Counted from the stretch's first letter, positions 33,500 through 42,781 are shown. The stretch: 64,000 nt of DNA from Streptomyces silvae (GCF_016745505.1 NZ_JAERUC010000206.1:1-64000), one strand, 5' to 3'. Notes: generated by a model from the letters alone, not told the origin. Program-made: numbers and translations.

Positions 33500-35121
33500 A
33501 GGGGGTCTCCCGACCGGGGGGTGAGCGCGGCGGGGGCCAGGAGCTCCGCCGTGGTGTGGGTGGGTGCCTCAGGGAGGACGGGCAGGGTGAAGTGGATCAG
33601 TGTGCCCTCGGCCGGCTCGGGGTCCAGCCAGATCCGGCCACCGTGGAACTCGATGATCTTGCGGCAGAGGGAGAGCCCGATCCCGGTCCCCTCGTACTCG
33701 TCGCGCGCGTGCAGACGCTGGAAGATGACGAACACCTTGTCCGCGAACTCCGGCGCGATCCCGATGCCGTTGTCGGCGACCGTGAGATGCCAGTCGTCGC
33801 CCTCCCGGACGCACCCGACGGTGATCCGGCAGGGCACGTCGCGCCGCCGGAACTTGACCGCGTTCCCGATCAGGTTCTGCCACACCATGGCGAGCGACGT
33901 CGAATCGCCGAGCAGCTCGGGCAGCGCGTCCTCACGTACGACGACGGCTCCCGACTCCTCGACGGCCAGGGTGAGATTGGACAGGGCCCGGTCCAGCGCC
34001 GCGTCGAGGTCCACCGGCTTCCAGCTCTGCTGCACCCGGCCCACCCGGGAGAACGTCAGCAGGTCGTTGATGAGCACCTGCATCCGCTTGGCCCCGTCGA
34101 CCGCGAAGTCGATGTACTGCCGACCGCGTTCGTCCAGCTCCGACCTGTACCGCTTCTCCAGCAGCTGGCAGAAGGACGCCACCTTCCGCAGTGGCTCCTG
34201 GAGGTCGTGCGAGGCCACATAGGCGAACTGCTCCAGCTCGGAATTGGAGCGGCGCAACTCCGCGGTCTGCTCGGCCAGCAGCGTCTCCCGCTCCTGGGAC
34301 TCGGCCAGCTCGGCGGCCAGGCGCCGGCGCATGTCCTCGGCCGCGGCGGCCACCGCCCTGACGTCCGACGGGCCGCGGACCTCGATCCTGCTGCTGAAGG
34401 CTCCCTCCCGCACCCGGATCGACGCCGCGGTCAGCGCGGCCAGGGGACGGCCCACCATGCGGTGCAGCAGCAGGCTCAGCGAGACGACGGCCAGTACGAA
34501 GCCGAGGACCAGGGCGATCAGCACACGGTCGCGGGTGGTGCGCGCGGCGGACAGCTCGGCGCGTGCGGTGTCCCGCGCCTCGTCCAGGTGTCCCTGCTGG
34601 GCGGTGTACAGAGCGCGCAGCGCGTCGAACTCCGCCTTGCTCCGCACGATCGGGGCCGAGGACGAGCCTGCCGGCCCGCTCGCCCGCACCGTTGCGATCA
34701 GCGGCTCGGCCCGCACGGTCCGCCACTGCTCGGCGGCCCCCGCCAGCCGGTCCAGGTCCTCGGCGAACGGCTGCTCGTCCCTGGTCAGCGCGCGCACCCG
34801 GGCCAGCCGCTCCTTCTCGGCCCGCATGCCTTCCTCGTAGGGCTCCAGGAACGAGGGGTCACCGGTGAGCGCGTAACCGCGTACCCCGGTCTCCTGGTCG
34901 AGGAGCGCGTTCTGCAGCTGGAACGACGCCGAGCGGGCGGGCTGGATGCGGTCCACCAGCTCCGTGGTCCGGTCGGAGATCCGGGAGAGGACGAGCCCGC
35001 CCACGACGAGACATCCGCAGACCACCAGCACGAAGCCGGCCAGGATCAGATGCACCCAGTTCTGCACCGACAGCCGGGCTATCGGTCCGGGCGGTGAGGC
35101 CGCCGGCTGCTCCGTGCTCAT
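33496..35121 (-). CDS. CHASE3-HAMP sensor histidine kinase
   Basis: A 541-residue membrane kinase. A first membrane segment (about 22-46) precedes an extracytoplasmic CHASE3 domain (ALLDQETGVRGYALTGDPSFL is diagnostic), a second segment (about 200-222) and a HAMP domain. A coiled coil and HisKA follow, with phosphoacceptor H305 in ASHDLQEPLRK, then HATPase_c with N-box NLIGNAVKF, ADNGIGI and GTGIGLSLCRKI. The ASHDLQEP form is typical of phytochrome-like kinases. It is the middle gene of a coupled three-gene operon with a PP2C-receiver protein upstream and a receiver downstream. Confidence 0.93.
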   Translation of the reverse strand: MSTEQPAASPPGPIARLSVQNWVHLILAGFVLVVCGCLVVGGLVLSRISDRTTELVDRIQPARSASFQLQNALLDQETGVRGYALTGDPSFLEPYEEGMRAEKERLARVRALTRDEQPFAEDLDRLAGAAEQWRTVRAEPLIATVRASGPAGSSSAPIVRSKAEFDALRALYTAQQGHLDEARDTARAELSAARTTRDRVLIALVLGFVLAVVSLSLLLHRMVGRPLAALTAASIRVREGAFSSRIEVRGPSDVRAVAAAAEDMRRRLAAELAESQERETLLAEQTAELRRSNSELEQFAYVASHDLQEPLRKVASFCQLLEKRYRSELDERGRQYIDFAVDGAKRMQVLINDLLTFSRVGRVQQSWKPVDLDAALDRALSNLTLAVEESGAVVVREDALPELLGDSTSLAMVWQNLIGNAVKFRRRDVPCRITVGCVREGDDWHLTVADNGIGIAPEFADKVFVIFQRLHARDEYEGTGIGLSLCRKIIEFHGGRIWLDPEPAEGTLIHFTLPVLPEAPTHTTAELLAPAALTPRSGDPL

Positions 35122-36377
35122 GTGCCTGCCTTCCAGCCCAGATGAAGAACGGCGACGTCGTCCGCCAGTCCGCCGTACGGAGAGGCGCTCTCGGTGGCCT
35201 CGGCGACCAGGGCGTCGACGAACGCGCCGGGTTCGAGTGCGCCGTACTTGCCCGCCATGGCCAGCAGACCGTCCTCGCCGAGCCGGGACTTGGGACCCGT
35301 ACGTCCCTCGAACAGGCCGTCGGTGAACAGGACGAGCTCACTGTCCGGGAAGAGATCCAGCTCCGTGATCGTCCAGTGGCCCGCGCCGGGCAGCAGCCCG
35401 AGCGCCATGCCGGCGTCGGGCTCCACCCAGGAGACGTGCCTGCCACGCCGCATGAGCAGCCCCGGATGGCCCGCCCGCCCGACGAGTACCTTGTCCCGCC
35501 CCGGCGGGAAGACGAGCGTGGTCACGGTGGCGAACACATGAGGATCCGACCGCTCGGCGACGAGAATGCCCTCCAGCAGACGGATTTTCTCGGGCTGCGT
35601 GACACCGGTCAGTACGGCCGTGCGCCAGGCGACCCGCAGGCAGACACCCAGGGCGGCCTCCGCGGCGCCGTGCCCCGACACATCGCCGATCACCGCGTGC
35701 ACCACGCCGTCGGGGGTCTGCACCACGTCGTAGAAGTCACCGCTCAGCAGCCCGTGGGCGCGCCCCGCCTCGTAGCGCGCGGCGACCTGGAAGGTGTCGT
35801 CCAGGAGCAGCGGGATCGGCAGCAGCGCACGCTCCAGACGGGCGTTCTCCTGGGCGATCAGACGGCTGGTCCGCATCGCGGCCGCCGAGCGCTCGGCGTG
35901 CTTGCGCTGGAGGGCGTAGCGGACCGCGCGGCCCAGCACCTCGGGGTCGATCCGGCCCTTGACGAGGTAGTCCTGGGCGCCCTGCGCCACCGCGGACAGC
36001 CCCGTCGACGACTCGTCCAGACCCGTGAGCACGATCACGGCCGCGTCAGGGGCGGACCCGACGAGCTGACGGACGGCGTCGAGGCCGTTCACATCGGGCA
36101 GATGGAGATCCAGCAGGACACACACCGGTGTGCTGCACCCCAGCAGGAACCGCCGCGCCTCGGCCAGCGTCTTGCACCACGTGAGCGGGGCGGCCAGCTC
36201 GCTGTCGGTGAGCATCTCCTCGACCAGGAGCGCGTCCCCGGCGTCGTCCTCGACCAGGAGCAGGACCGCGTCGACGTCCCAGACGGACACGTCGGCACCG
36301 GTCAGCACCCTCTGCTGCTCGGGGACCACGCCGGACTGCTGCACACGCGTAGAGGTGCCCAACGACGAGTCGGCCAC
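35118..36377 (-). CDS. Receiver domain fused to PP2C/SpoIIE phosphatase
   Basis: A 419-residue protein with an N-terminal receiver domain (about 35-155; VEDD and phosphoacceptor D90 in LLDLHLP), a short coiled coil and a C-terminal RsbU/SpoIIE-type PP2C phosphatase (about 195-415; GDFYDVV, GDVSGHG, LFTDGLFEG, GLADDVAVL). Phosphorylation would switch the phosphatase that dephosphorylates an anti-anti-sigma factor. GTG 36377 is chosen because GGGGGTGGAG lies immediately before it; an ATG at 36437 would add 20 unconserved residues. Its stop overlaps the kinase start (ATGA). The nearby sigma factor is a likely downstream target. Confidence 0.88.
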   Translation of the reverse strand: MADSSLGTSTRVQQSGVVPEQQRVLTGADVSVWDVDAVLLLVEDDAGDALLVEEMLTDSELAAPLTWCKTLAEARRFLLGCSTPVCVLLDLHLPDVNGLDAVRQLVGSAPDAAVIVLTGLDESSTGLSAVAQGAQDYLVKGRIDPEVLGRAVRYALQRKHAERSAAAMRTSRLIAQENARLERALLPIPLLLDDTFQVAARYEAGRAHGLLSGDFYDVVQTPDGVVHAVIGDVSGHGAAEAALGVCLRVAWRTAVLTGVTQPEKIRLLEGILVAERSDPHVFATVTTLVFPPGRDKVLVGRAGHPGLLMRRGRHVSWVEPDAGMALGLLPGAGHWTITELDLFPDSELVLFTDGLFEGRTGPKSRLGEDGLLAMAGKYGALEPGAFVDALVAEATESASPYGGLADDVAVLHLGWKAGT

Positions 36378-36441
36378 GCTCCACCCCCTAGGTGACGGAC
36401 GGCACGGGACACCCACGGCCGTATCGGCTGAAAGCATATGT

Positions 36442-36474
36442 GACTGAGGCCCGGCACTCGGCCGGGCCTCAGTC
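36442..36474 (-). terminator. Hairpin terminator after sigma gene
   Basis: Perfect 14-bp arms (GACTGAGGCCCGGC and complement) with a 5-nt loop, 23 bp beyond the stop of the minus-strand sigma gene. It separates that gene from the PP2C-receiver operon. Confidence 0.8.
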
Positions 36475-36496
36475 GTTCCGTGCGTACGCCGTGGGG

Positions 36497-37393
36497 TCAG
36501 GCCTCCACGCTCATGCCCGTGCGCAGACGCTTGACGATCCTGCTGAGCAGACGCGACACGTGCATCTGCGAGACGCCCAGCTCGGCGCCGATCTGCGCCT
36601 GCGTCATCTCCTGGCCGAAGCGCATGCGGACGATCTTGCGCTCACGGTCGTCCAGCTGCCGCAGCAGCGGGGCCAGGGTGTGCAGGTTCTCGACGCTCTC
36701 CATGCCCGGGTCGTCGTCGCCGAGCAGTTCGGCGTAGGCGCGCTGGTCGCTGCCGGACTCGCTGTCGGCGTTCGGGGTGTCCAGCGAACCCGCCGAGTAG
36801 CCGTTGGCCGCGACGAGACCCTCGATGATCTCCTCCTCGGGGAGATCGAGGTGCACGGCGAGCTCCGCCACGGTCGGGTCGCGGTCCAGCTCCGCCGACA
36901 GCTGCTCCTTGGCCTTGGCCAGCTCGACCCGCAGCTCCTGCAGTCGCCGCGGGACGTGCACCGACCAGGTCGTGTCACGGAAGAACCGCTTGATCTCACC
37001 GACGATGTACGGCACCGCGAAGGTCGCGAACTCGACCTCCCGGGAGAGGTCGAACCGGTCGATCGCCTTGATCAGGCCGATCGTCCCCACCTGGATGATG
37101 TCCTCGGTGTCGTCACCGCCCCGGTTGCGGAACCGCGAGGCGGCGAAGCGCACCAGGGAGAGATTCATCTCGATGAGGGTGTTGCGCGCGTACTGGTATT
37201 CGTGGGTGCCCTCCTCGAGGACCTGGAGCCGGTCGAAGAAGAGCTTCGACATGGCCCGGGCGTCCTGCGGGGCCACCTTGCCGGCGTCCTCGATCCACGG
37301 AAGCGCGGCCGTGCCGGAAACCGCACCCGCCTCGTCACACCGCGTGGCCGCTGTGCCGATCGCTTCTGTGGTTCGCACTGACATGGCCGTCAT
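36497..37393 (-). CDS. SigB/SigF-family RNA polymerase sigma factor
   Basis: A 298-residue group 3 sigma factor of the SigB/F/G type. Region 2 reads EDIIQVGTIGLIKAIDRFD with FATFAVPYIVGEIKRFFRD; region 3 contains DPTVAELAVHLDLPEEE; region 4 has the HTH MTQAQIGAELGVSQMHVSRL. In Streptomyces this family (nine members in S. coelicolor) directs osmotic, oxidative and sporulation genes under partner-switching control. GGGAGGG precedes the ATG. The neighbouring PP2C-receiver, kinase and RsbW-like genes fit such control, but no anti-sigma gene is directly adjacent. Confidence 0.92.
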   Translation of the reverse strand: MTAMSVRTTEAIGTAATRCDEAGAVSGTAALPWIEDAGKVAPQDARAMSKLFFDRLQVLEEGTHEYQYARNTLIEMNLSLVRFAASRFRNRGGDDTEDIIQVGTIGLIKAIDRFDLSREVEFATFAVPYIVGEIKRFFRDTTWSVHVPRRLQELRVELAKAKEQLSAELDRDPTVAELAVHLDLPEEEIIEGLVAANGYSAGSLDTPNADSESGSDQRAYAELLGDDDPGMESVENLHTLAPLLRQLDDRERKIVRMRFGQEMTQAQIGAELGVSQMHVSRLLSRIVKRLRTGMSVEA

Positions 37394-37623
37394 GGTGTCG
37401 CCCTCCCTGGTGTCCGCTCTGCAGTGACGGGCGCATGCCCCGTCATCCGGAAGTCATGCCACCGGGTAGCGAAGATTCTCCGGGAAATCCGCGACGGGGC
37501 GGAAGGAGGTCCCCCGTGGTGACGATCCGTGTCTGTCCAGGTGCTTCCGGTTACTCTTTCCGGCTCATGTGTGAGTCACGCCTCGTTCCGGGCATCTGTG
37601 GTTCCGGAAGCTGAGGAGGACTC

Positions 37624-39099
37624 ATGAGTGACACGGGTACGGCAGGTGGCCCCACCGTCACGACCCGGATCCCGGCCCGTCTGGACCGGCTCCCCTGGTC
37701 GCGCTGGCACTGGATGATCGTGATCGGCCTGGGCACGGTCTGGATCCTGGACGGACTGGAGGTCACGGTCGTCGGCAACATCGCCAGCCGGCTGTCCGAG
37801 GACGGCAGCGGACTGCCCATCACCGACGCCCAGGTCACCGGCATCGCCGCCGCGCTGTACGTGGCGGGCGCCTGCTCCGGCGCGCTGGTCTTCGGATGGC
37901 TCACCGACCGTTACGGACGCAAGAAGCTCTTCCTGATCACCCTCGCCGTCTATCTGGCGGCCACCGCGCTCACCGCGATCTCCTTCTCGGCCTGGTGGTT
38001 CTTCCTCTTCCGCTTCCTCACCGGCTTCGGGATCGGCGGGGAGTACGCGGCGATCAACTCGGCCATCGACGAACTGATCCCCAGCAAGTACCGGGGCCGC
38101 GTCGACCTCATCATCAACGGCAGCTTCTGGCTCGGCGCCATGGCCGGCTCCCTGCTCTCCGTACTCGCCCTGAACACCGCCCTCTTCCCCAAGGACATCG
38201 GCTGGCGGCTCACCTTCGCGCTGGGAGTCGTCCTCGGGCTCGTCATCCTGCTGGTGCGCCGTCATGTGCCGGAGAGCCCCCGCTGGATGTTCATCCACGG
38301 GCGCGACGAGGAGGCGGAGCGGCTGGTCGAGGGGGTGGAGCGCGAGGTCGAGGAGGAGACCGGGCGGACCCTGCCCCCGGCCGAACCCTCCATCACCGTG
38401 CGCCAGCGCAAGAGCATCGGGTTCGGCCTGATCGCCCGGACCGTCTTCCGCTCGTACCCCAAACGGGCCGTCCTCGGGCTCGCCCTCTTCATCGGCCAGG
38501 CGTTCCTGTACAACGCCATCACCTTCGGCTTCGGCTCGATCCTCGTGAAGTTCTTCGACGTCTCCAGCGGCGCCACCGGCTACTACTTCGCGGTCATCGC
38601 CTTCTGCAACTTCCTGGGACCGCTCTTCCTGGGCCGCCTCTTCGACACGGTGGGGCGCAAGCCGATGATCGCGGGGACGTACATCCTCTCCGGGCTGCTC
38701 CTGTTCGCCACCGCGTGGCTCTTCGGTGTCGGGATGCTGACGGCCGTCACCATGACCGGCTGCTGGTGCCTGGTCCTCTTCGTCGCCTCCGCCGGCGCCA
38801 GCTCCGCCTATCTGACGGTGAGCGAGATCTTCCCGATGGAGACCCGGGCGATGGCGATCGCGTTCTTCTACGCCGTGGGGACCGCGGCAGGAGGCATCAC
38901 CGGACCGCTGGTCTTCGCGGACCTGACCGCGAGCGGCGTGGTCGGGGACACCGTCCTGGCCTTCTGCATCGGGGCCGGCCTCATGGTGGCCGCGGGACTG
39001 GTCGCGTTCTTCTTCGCGGTGGCGGCCGAGCAGAAGTCCCTCGAGTCCATCGCCACCCCGCTCTCCGCCGAGGCCGGGCAGGGCGCAGCACCGAACTGA
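37624..39099 (+). CDS. MFS sugar/organic-acid-type transporter
   Basis: A 491-residue MFS permease of the sugar porter-like group with twelve membrane segments. DRYGRKK follows segment 2, GFGIGGEYAAINSAIDEL is in segment 4-5, RRHVPESPRW (the PESPR signature) follows segment 6, and GRLFDTVGRKP repeats the loop motif in the second half. The substrate may be a sugar, an aromatic acid or an inositol-like compound; nothing next to it decides. GAGGAG lies 5 nt before the ATG. Confidence 0.9.
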   Translation: MSDTGTAGGPTVTTRIPARLDRLPWSRWHWMIVIGLGTVWILDGLEVTVVGNIASRLSEDGSGLPITDAQVTGIAAALYVAGACSGALVFGWLTDRYGRKKLFLITLAVYLAATALTAISFSAWWFFLFRFLTGFGIGGEYAAINSAIDELIPSKYRGRVDLIINGSFWLGAMAGSLLSVLALNTALFPKDIGWRLTFALGVVLGLVILLVRRHVPESPRWMFIHGRDEEAERLVEGVEREVEEETGRTLPPAEPSITVRQRKSIGFGLIARTVFRSYPKRAVLGLALFIGQAFLYNAITFGFGSILVKFFDVSSGATGYYFAVIAFCNFLGPLFLGRLFDTVGRKPMIAGTYILSGLLLFATAWLFGVGMLTAVTMTGCWCLVLFVASAGASSAYLTVSEIFPMETRAMAIAFFYAVGTAAGGITGPLVFADLTASGVVGDTVLAFCIGAGLMVAAGLVAFFFAVAAEQKSLESIATPLSAEAGQGAAPN

Positions 39100-39230
39100 G
39101 CAACGTCCGACTCATGGCAGACTTGACCGGGGCATTCCGCCCGTGCGCGCCTGCCCTCGCCGGCTCCCGGCCGGATCACTCCCCACCGAAGCCCACCACG
39201 GCATGAGTGACGAGTGACAGAGGAACGGCA

Positions 39231-40721
39231 ATGACGGTGACAGAGGACAGCCAGGAGTTCGCTCCCGGTATCGACGAGTTCGGTCCCGGTATCGACCCGG
39301 AGCGGCTGGCCGTCTGCCTGAGCGTGCTCGACGAGCTGGACACCATCGAGGTCGACCACCCGGACGCGATCGCCGTGCGCCGGGCCACCGCGGGCATCTA
39401 CCGCACCGTGAAGCAGCGCCGCCGCCAGGAGCGCCGGGCCGCCAAGACTGCGCACGACAAGGCCGTCACCGAGGCCACGGCGACCGGCTCGGCCGAGCGC
39501 ATCGACGACGAGACGCAGGGCGTCCTGCCGTCGTCCTCGGCCACCGCCGAGATCGCGGGCATACTCCAGCGCCCCAGGTCCTGCTACATCTGCAAGACCC
39601 GGTACGTCGAGGTGGACGCCTTCTACCACCAGCTCTGCCAGCAGTGCGCCAAGGAGAACCGCAGCCGGCGCGACGCGCGGGCCGACCTCACCGGACGCCG
39701 GGCCCTGCTCACCGGCGGCCGCGCCAAGATCGGCATGTACATCGCGCTGCGGCTGCTGCGCGACGGCGCGCACACCACCATCACCACCCGCTTTCCCAAC
39801 GACGCCATCCGCCGCTTCAAGGCGATGCCGGACAGCGACGAGTGGATCCACCGCCTCAAGATCGTCGGCATCGACCTGCGCGACCCCGCACAGGTCGTCG
39901 CGCTCGCCGACTCGGTGGCGGCCGAGGGGCCGCTCGACATCCTGATCAACAACGCCGCGCAGACCGTCCGCCGCTCCCCGCAGGCCTACAGCGAGCTGCT
40001 CTCCGCCGAGTCCGCACCGCTCCCGGCGGGCGAACTGCCCGCCGCCCAGGTGATCGGGACCTTCGGCAGCGGCACGGTCGACCGGGTCGCCGCGCTGCCC
40101 GCCGCCCGCCGCGAGGGCGAGGGCCTGAGCGCGCAGGACGTCACGGACCTCGCGCTGGTGACCGGCTCCGCGTCCCCGGCCCGCATCGCGGCGGGCACCG
40201 CGATCGACGCCGGTGGCCTGGTCCCCGACCTCCACGACACGAACAGCTGGATCCAGACCGTCGACGAGGTCGAGCCGATCGAGCTCCTGGAGGTCCAGCT
40301 CTGCAACTCCACGGCTCCCTTCATCCTGATCAGCCGGCTGCGCCCCGCGATGGCCGCGACCGCCGCGAAGCGCGCCTACGTCGTGAACGTCTCCGCGATG
40401 GAGGGCGTGTTCGGCAGGGGCTACAAGGGTGCCGGGCACCCGCACACCAACATGGCCAAGGCCGCGCTGAACATGCTGACCCGCACCAGCGCCCAGGAGA
40501 TGTTCGAGAAGGACCACATCCTCATGACGGCCGTCGACACGGGCTGGATCACGGACGAGCGGCCGCACCCCGACAAGATCCGTCTCGCGGAGGAGGGTTT
40601 TCACGCCCCGCTGGACCTTGTCGACGGCGCCGCCCGGGTCTACGACCCGATCGTCCGCGGTGAGCAGGGCGAAGAGCTCTACGGCTGCTTCCTGAAGGAC
40701 TACGCCCCCGCGAACTGGTGA
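39231..40721 (+). CDS. Zinc-ribbon-bearing SDR-family protein
   Basis: A 496-residue two-part protein. The N-terminal part (about 1-145) has a basic helical segment (KQRRRQERRAAKT) and a four-cysteine CYICKT...CQQCAK ribbon (about 118-144). The remainder is a short-chain dehydrogenase: nucleotide loop TGGRAKIG (about 162), NNAAQT, and a long insertion around 260-320. The canonical YxxxK reads TNMAK, so the catalytic Tyr is replaced by Thr while the Lys remains. Dehydrogenase activity is therefore doubtful. GAGGAA precedes this ATG; a GTG eight codons upstream has no such support. The SDR call is firm; its role is unknown. Confidence 0.85.
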   Translation: MTVTEDSQEFAPGIDEFGPGIDPERLAVCLSVLDELDTIEVDHPDAIAVRRATAGIYRTVKQRRRQERRAAKTAHDKAVTEATATGSAERIDDETQGVLPSSSATAEIAGILQRPRSCYICKTRYVEVDAFYHQLCQQCAKENRSRRDARADLTGRRALLTGGRAKIGMYIALRLLRDGAHTTITTRFPNDAIRRFKAMPDSDEWIHRLKIVGIDLRDPAQVVALADSVAAEGPLDILINNAAQTVRRSPQAYSELLSAESAPLPAGELPAAQVIGTFGSGTVDRVAALPAARREGEGLSAQDVTDLALVTGSASPARIAAGTAIDAGGLVPDLHDTNSWIQTVDEVEPIELLEVQLCNSTAPFILISRLRPAMAATAAKRAYVVNVSAMEGVFGRGYKGAGHPHTNMAKAALNMLTRTSAQEMFEKDHILMTAVDTGWITDERPHPDKIRLAEEGFHAPLDLVDGAARVYDPIVRGEQGEELYGCFLKDYAPANW

Positions 40722-41082
40722 CCTCTCCAGGACTCTCCCGCACCTCCCGTCACCTGCGGTGACCCGAGGACACGGCGGCGGCCCCGCGCGGAGCGGGCCG
40801 CCGCCGTTCCCGTTGGCTGAAAGTGACCCAGGCCACACGTTCTGTCGAGCGGGACGGCGCTCATTTGGTTAGTCTGGGAGCAACGGACGCCACCAAGGGA
40901 TCCACGAAGCTTCCTCGGCCGTCCTGGGACAGGTCTGTAAGCAGTCCGCCGTCCCACCCCGTACCCGGCGCCACCGCGACCGAACTGTTTCTGCCCCTGC
41001 CCCGCAGAGGGCGGTCGACACGGTTCTCACACAGCCGCAGCGTCGCCACCGCCCGGGGTTACGCGACGCAAAGGAGTCCGCG
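40722..41082. other. 361-bp intergenic region
   Basis: It holds the SDR terminator (40774-40805), a possible -10 box TAGTCT at 40870-40875 without a clear -35 box, and about 200 bp that would be the untranslated leader of the 57-residue gene at 41083. The 87-codon frame through it has atypical composition and no ribosome binding site, so I do not call it. Confidence 0.55.
40774..40805 (+). terminator. Hairpin after SDR gene
   Basis: GGCGGCGGCCCCGC pairs with GCGGGCCGCCGCC with one bulged C and a 5-nt loop, about 50 bp after the SDR stop. Confidence 0.7.
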
Positions 41083-41256
41083 GTGACACCTGACATGACG
41101 GAGACCGAGACGCGCCCGTCCGAACGGGCCCCGGAGCCGGGCCGCAGGCCCGAGAAGCTCCGGAACATCGAGGTCTGGGCGAGGTCCGCACCGATCCGGC
41201 TGGCCGGCTACGAGGACGACCTGGCCGAGCCGCACATCCTGCAAGGGATCGACTGA
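41083..41256 (+). CDS. 57-residue small protein of unknown function
   Basis: GTG start with a consensus AAGGAG 6 nt upstream (41071-41076); an ATG four codons on is an alternative. The N-terminal half is polar (Glu/Arg/Pro-rich); the C-terminal half, VWARSAPIRLAGYEDDL then AEPHILQGID, looks like a conserved functional tail. A textbook terminator starts 31 bp after the stop, so it is probably monocistronic with a leader of about 200 nt. No signal peptide, cysteine or membrane segment is present. It could be a small regulator or a modified-peptide precursor; I do not recognise the family. Confidence 0.75.
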   Translation: MTPDMTETETRPSERAPEPGRRPEKLRNIEVWARSAPIRLAGYEDDLAEPHILQGID

Positions 41257-41286
41257 CCCGCTCCCGCCCGTTCGAGCCGCACCTCG

Positions 41287-41325
41287 GCCCCTGCCCCCGT
41301 CTCCGGACGGGGGCAGGGGCTTTTT
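41287..41325 (+). terminator. Rho-independent terminator with T run
   Basis: Perfect 15-bp arms (GCCCCTGCCCCCGTC and complement) around a 4-nt TCCG loop, followed by TTTTT. It is unusually canonical for Streptomyces. It terminates the 57-residue gene and may also serve the convergent gene ending at 41330. Confidence 0.95.
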
Positions 41326-41329
41326 CCGG

Positions 41330-42781
41330 TCACGGCCGCTTCCCTGGTCCGTGCCCGTCGGGCCGCAGCGGCACCGGGCGGGCCACCGGCCTCATGAAGT
41401 CGCGTACGTACGTCCGGTCCCACCAGCACCCGGTGGCCCGCAGCTCCCGCGGGTCCGAGAACCGGTAGTGGTAGACCCTGGCCCGGATGTGGGCCGGCGG
41501 ACCGTCGGGGAACGGGTTGTGGCCCAGCAGCCGCAGGGTGTCGCGGTCGCCGCGCAGCAGCCGCTCGACGAACGGCCCGAACCAGGAGCGGGCGTAGGCG
41601 GGGGAGAGCGCCGCGAACCACATCATCCAGTCCAGCCGCAGGTGGTACGGAGCGAACTGGCGCGGCAGCCGGCGTGGATCGCCCGGCTTGCCCCGGAAGC
41701 CGTACTCGAGCCAGCGGGTGCCCTCGTGGATCACCGCGTCGTCGGTGCCCTCGACCACCACCTCCAGCCGCATCCTGCTGATGCTCCCGAAGGCCCCGTA
41801 GGTGTTGACCAGGTGCAGCGGGTCGTAGGAACGGTTCATCGCCTGCCGGCGGGAGAGCAGATTGCGCGCCGGGCGGTAGCTGAGGACCAGGACGAGGGCG
41901 GTGACGGCGATGACCACCACCTCGTACCAGAGGGGCGGTTCCGGCTGTTCGGGCGGCGGACCGGCGATCAGCGACCAGTCGACCGCGGCGAGGGCGAGGA
42001 CGATCGTCAGCCAGTTCAGCCAGGCGAAGTTCCCCGAGAGCACCAGCCACAGCTGGGTGACCACCATCAGGCCCGCCGCGACGCTCGCCACCGGCTGCGG
42101 GGTGAACAGGAGGAACGGCACCACGAGCTGGGTGACATGGTTGGCCGCGGTCTCCACCCGGTGCGCGGGCCTCGGGAGATGGTGGAAGAACCAGCTCAGC
42201 GGCCCCGGCATCGGCTGGGTCTCGTGGTGGAAGTCGAGGCAGGTGAGCTTCCGCCAGCACTCGTCCCCCCGGATCTTGATCAGCCCGGCGCCGAACTCCA
42301 CCCGGAAGAGCAGCCAGCGCAGCAGCCACAGGACCAGCACCGGGGCCGCGGTGTCACCGTTGCCGAGGAAGACGGCGAGGAAGCCGGTCTCCAGCAGGAG
42401 CGACTCCCAGCCGAAGCCGTACCAGACCTGGCCGACCTGGACGATGGACAGGTACAGCACCCAGGGAACGGCCCAGAGGGCCATCGCCGCCCCCAGCGGG
42501 AGGTAGGCGTCCAGCCCGGCGATGAGGGCGAGCGACACAGCGGCGCCCGCCCAGGCCACCAGCGCGAAGAAGCGGTCGGAGTAGTGCAGGTGGAACAGTC
42601 CGGGCGCGGCCCGCCAAGGGGTCCGGCGCAGAAGGTCGGGTACCGGGAGCATGCCGCGGGAGCCGATCAGCGCCCGGAACTGGAGCGCGGCGGCGGTGAA
42701 CGCGACGAGGTAGACGACGGCGAGCGCCCGCTGGAAGACCAGCCTGCTCAGCCAGTAGCCGTCTGCGGTGAACCATTCCAC
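41330..42781 (-). CDS. Lipase maturation factor (LMF1)-like membrane protein
   Basis: A 483-residue polytopic membrane protein resembling the lipase maturation factor family. LMF signatures include GRMLPV-like SRGMLPVPDLLRR, FGWESLLLETGFLAVFL, LLFRVEFGAGLIKIRGDECWRKLTCLDFHHETQPMP in pieces, and a C-terminal soluble part with YGFRGKPGDPRRLPRQFAPYHLRLDW and NPFPDGPPAHIRARVYHYRF. Eukaryotic LMF1 helps lipases fold in the ER; the bacterial role is unknown. The GTG start at 42781 is the best available but has a weak ribosome binding site. It is third in an operon with DUF1990 and YndJ-like genes. Confidence 0.85.
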   Translation of the reverse strand: MEWFTADGYWLSRLVFQRALAVVYLVAFTAAALQFRALIGSRGMLPVPDLLRRTPWRAAPGLFHLHYSDRFFALVAWAGAAVSLALIAGLDAYLPLGAAMALWAVPWVLYLSIVQVGQVWYGFGWESLLLETGFLAVFLGNGDTAAPVLVLWLLRWLLFRVEFGAGLIKIRGDECWRKLTCLDFHHETQPMPGPLSWFFHHLPRPAHRVETAANHVTQLVVPFLLFTPQPVASVAAGLMVVTQLWLVLSGNFAWLNWLTIVLALAAVDWSLIAGPPPEQPEPPLWYEVVVIAVTALVLVLSYRPARNLLSRRQAMNRSYDPLHLVNTYGAFGSISRMRLEVVVEGTDDAVIHEGTRWLEYGFRGKPGDPRRLPRQFAPYHLRLDWMMWFAALSPAYARSWFGPFVERLLRGDRDTLRLLGHNPFPDGPPAHIRARVYHYRFSDPRELRATGCWWDRTYVRDFMRPVARPVPLRPDGHGPGKRP

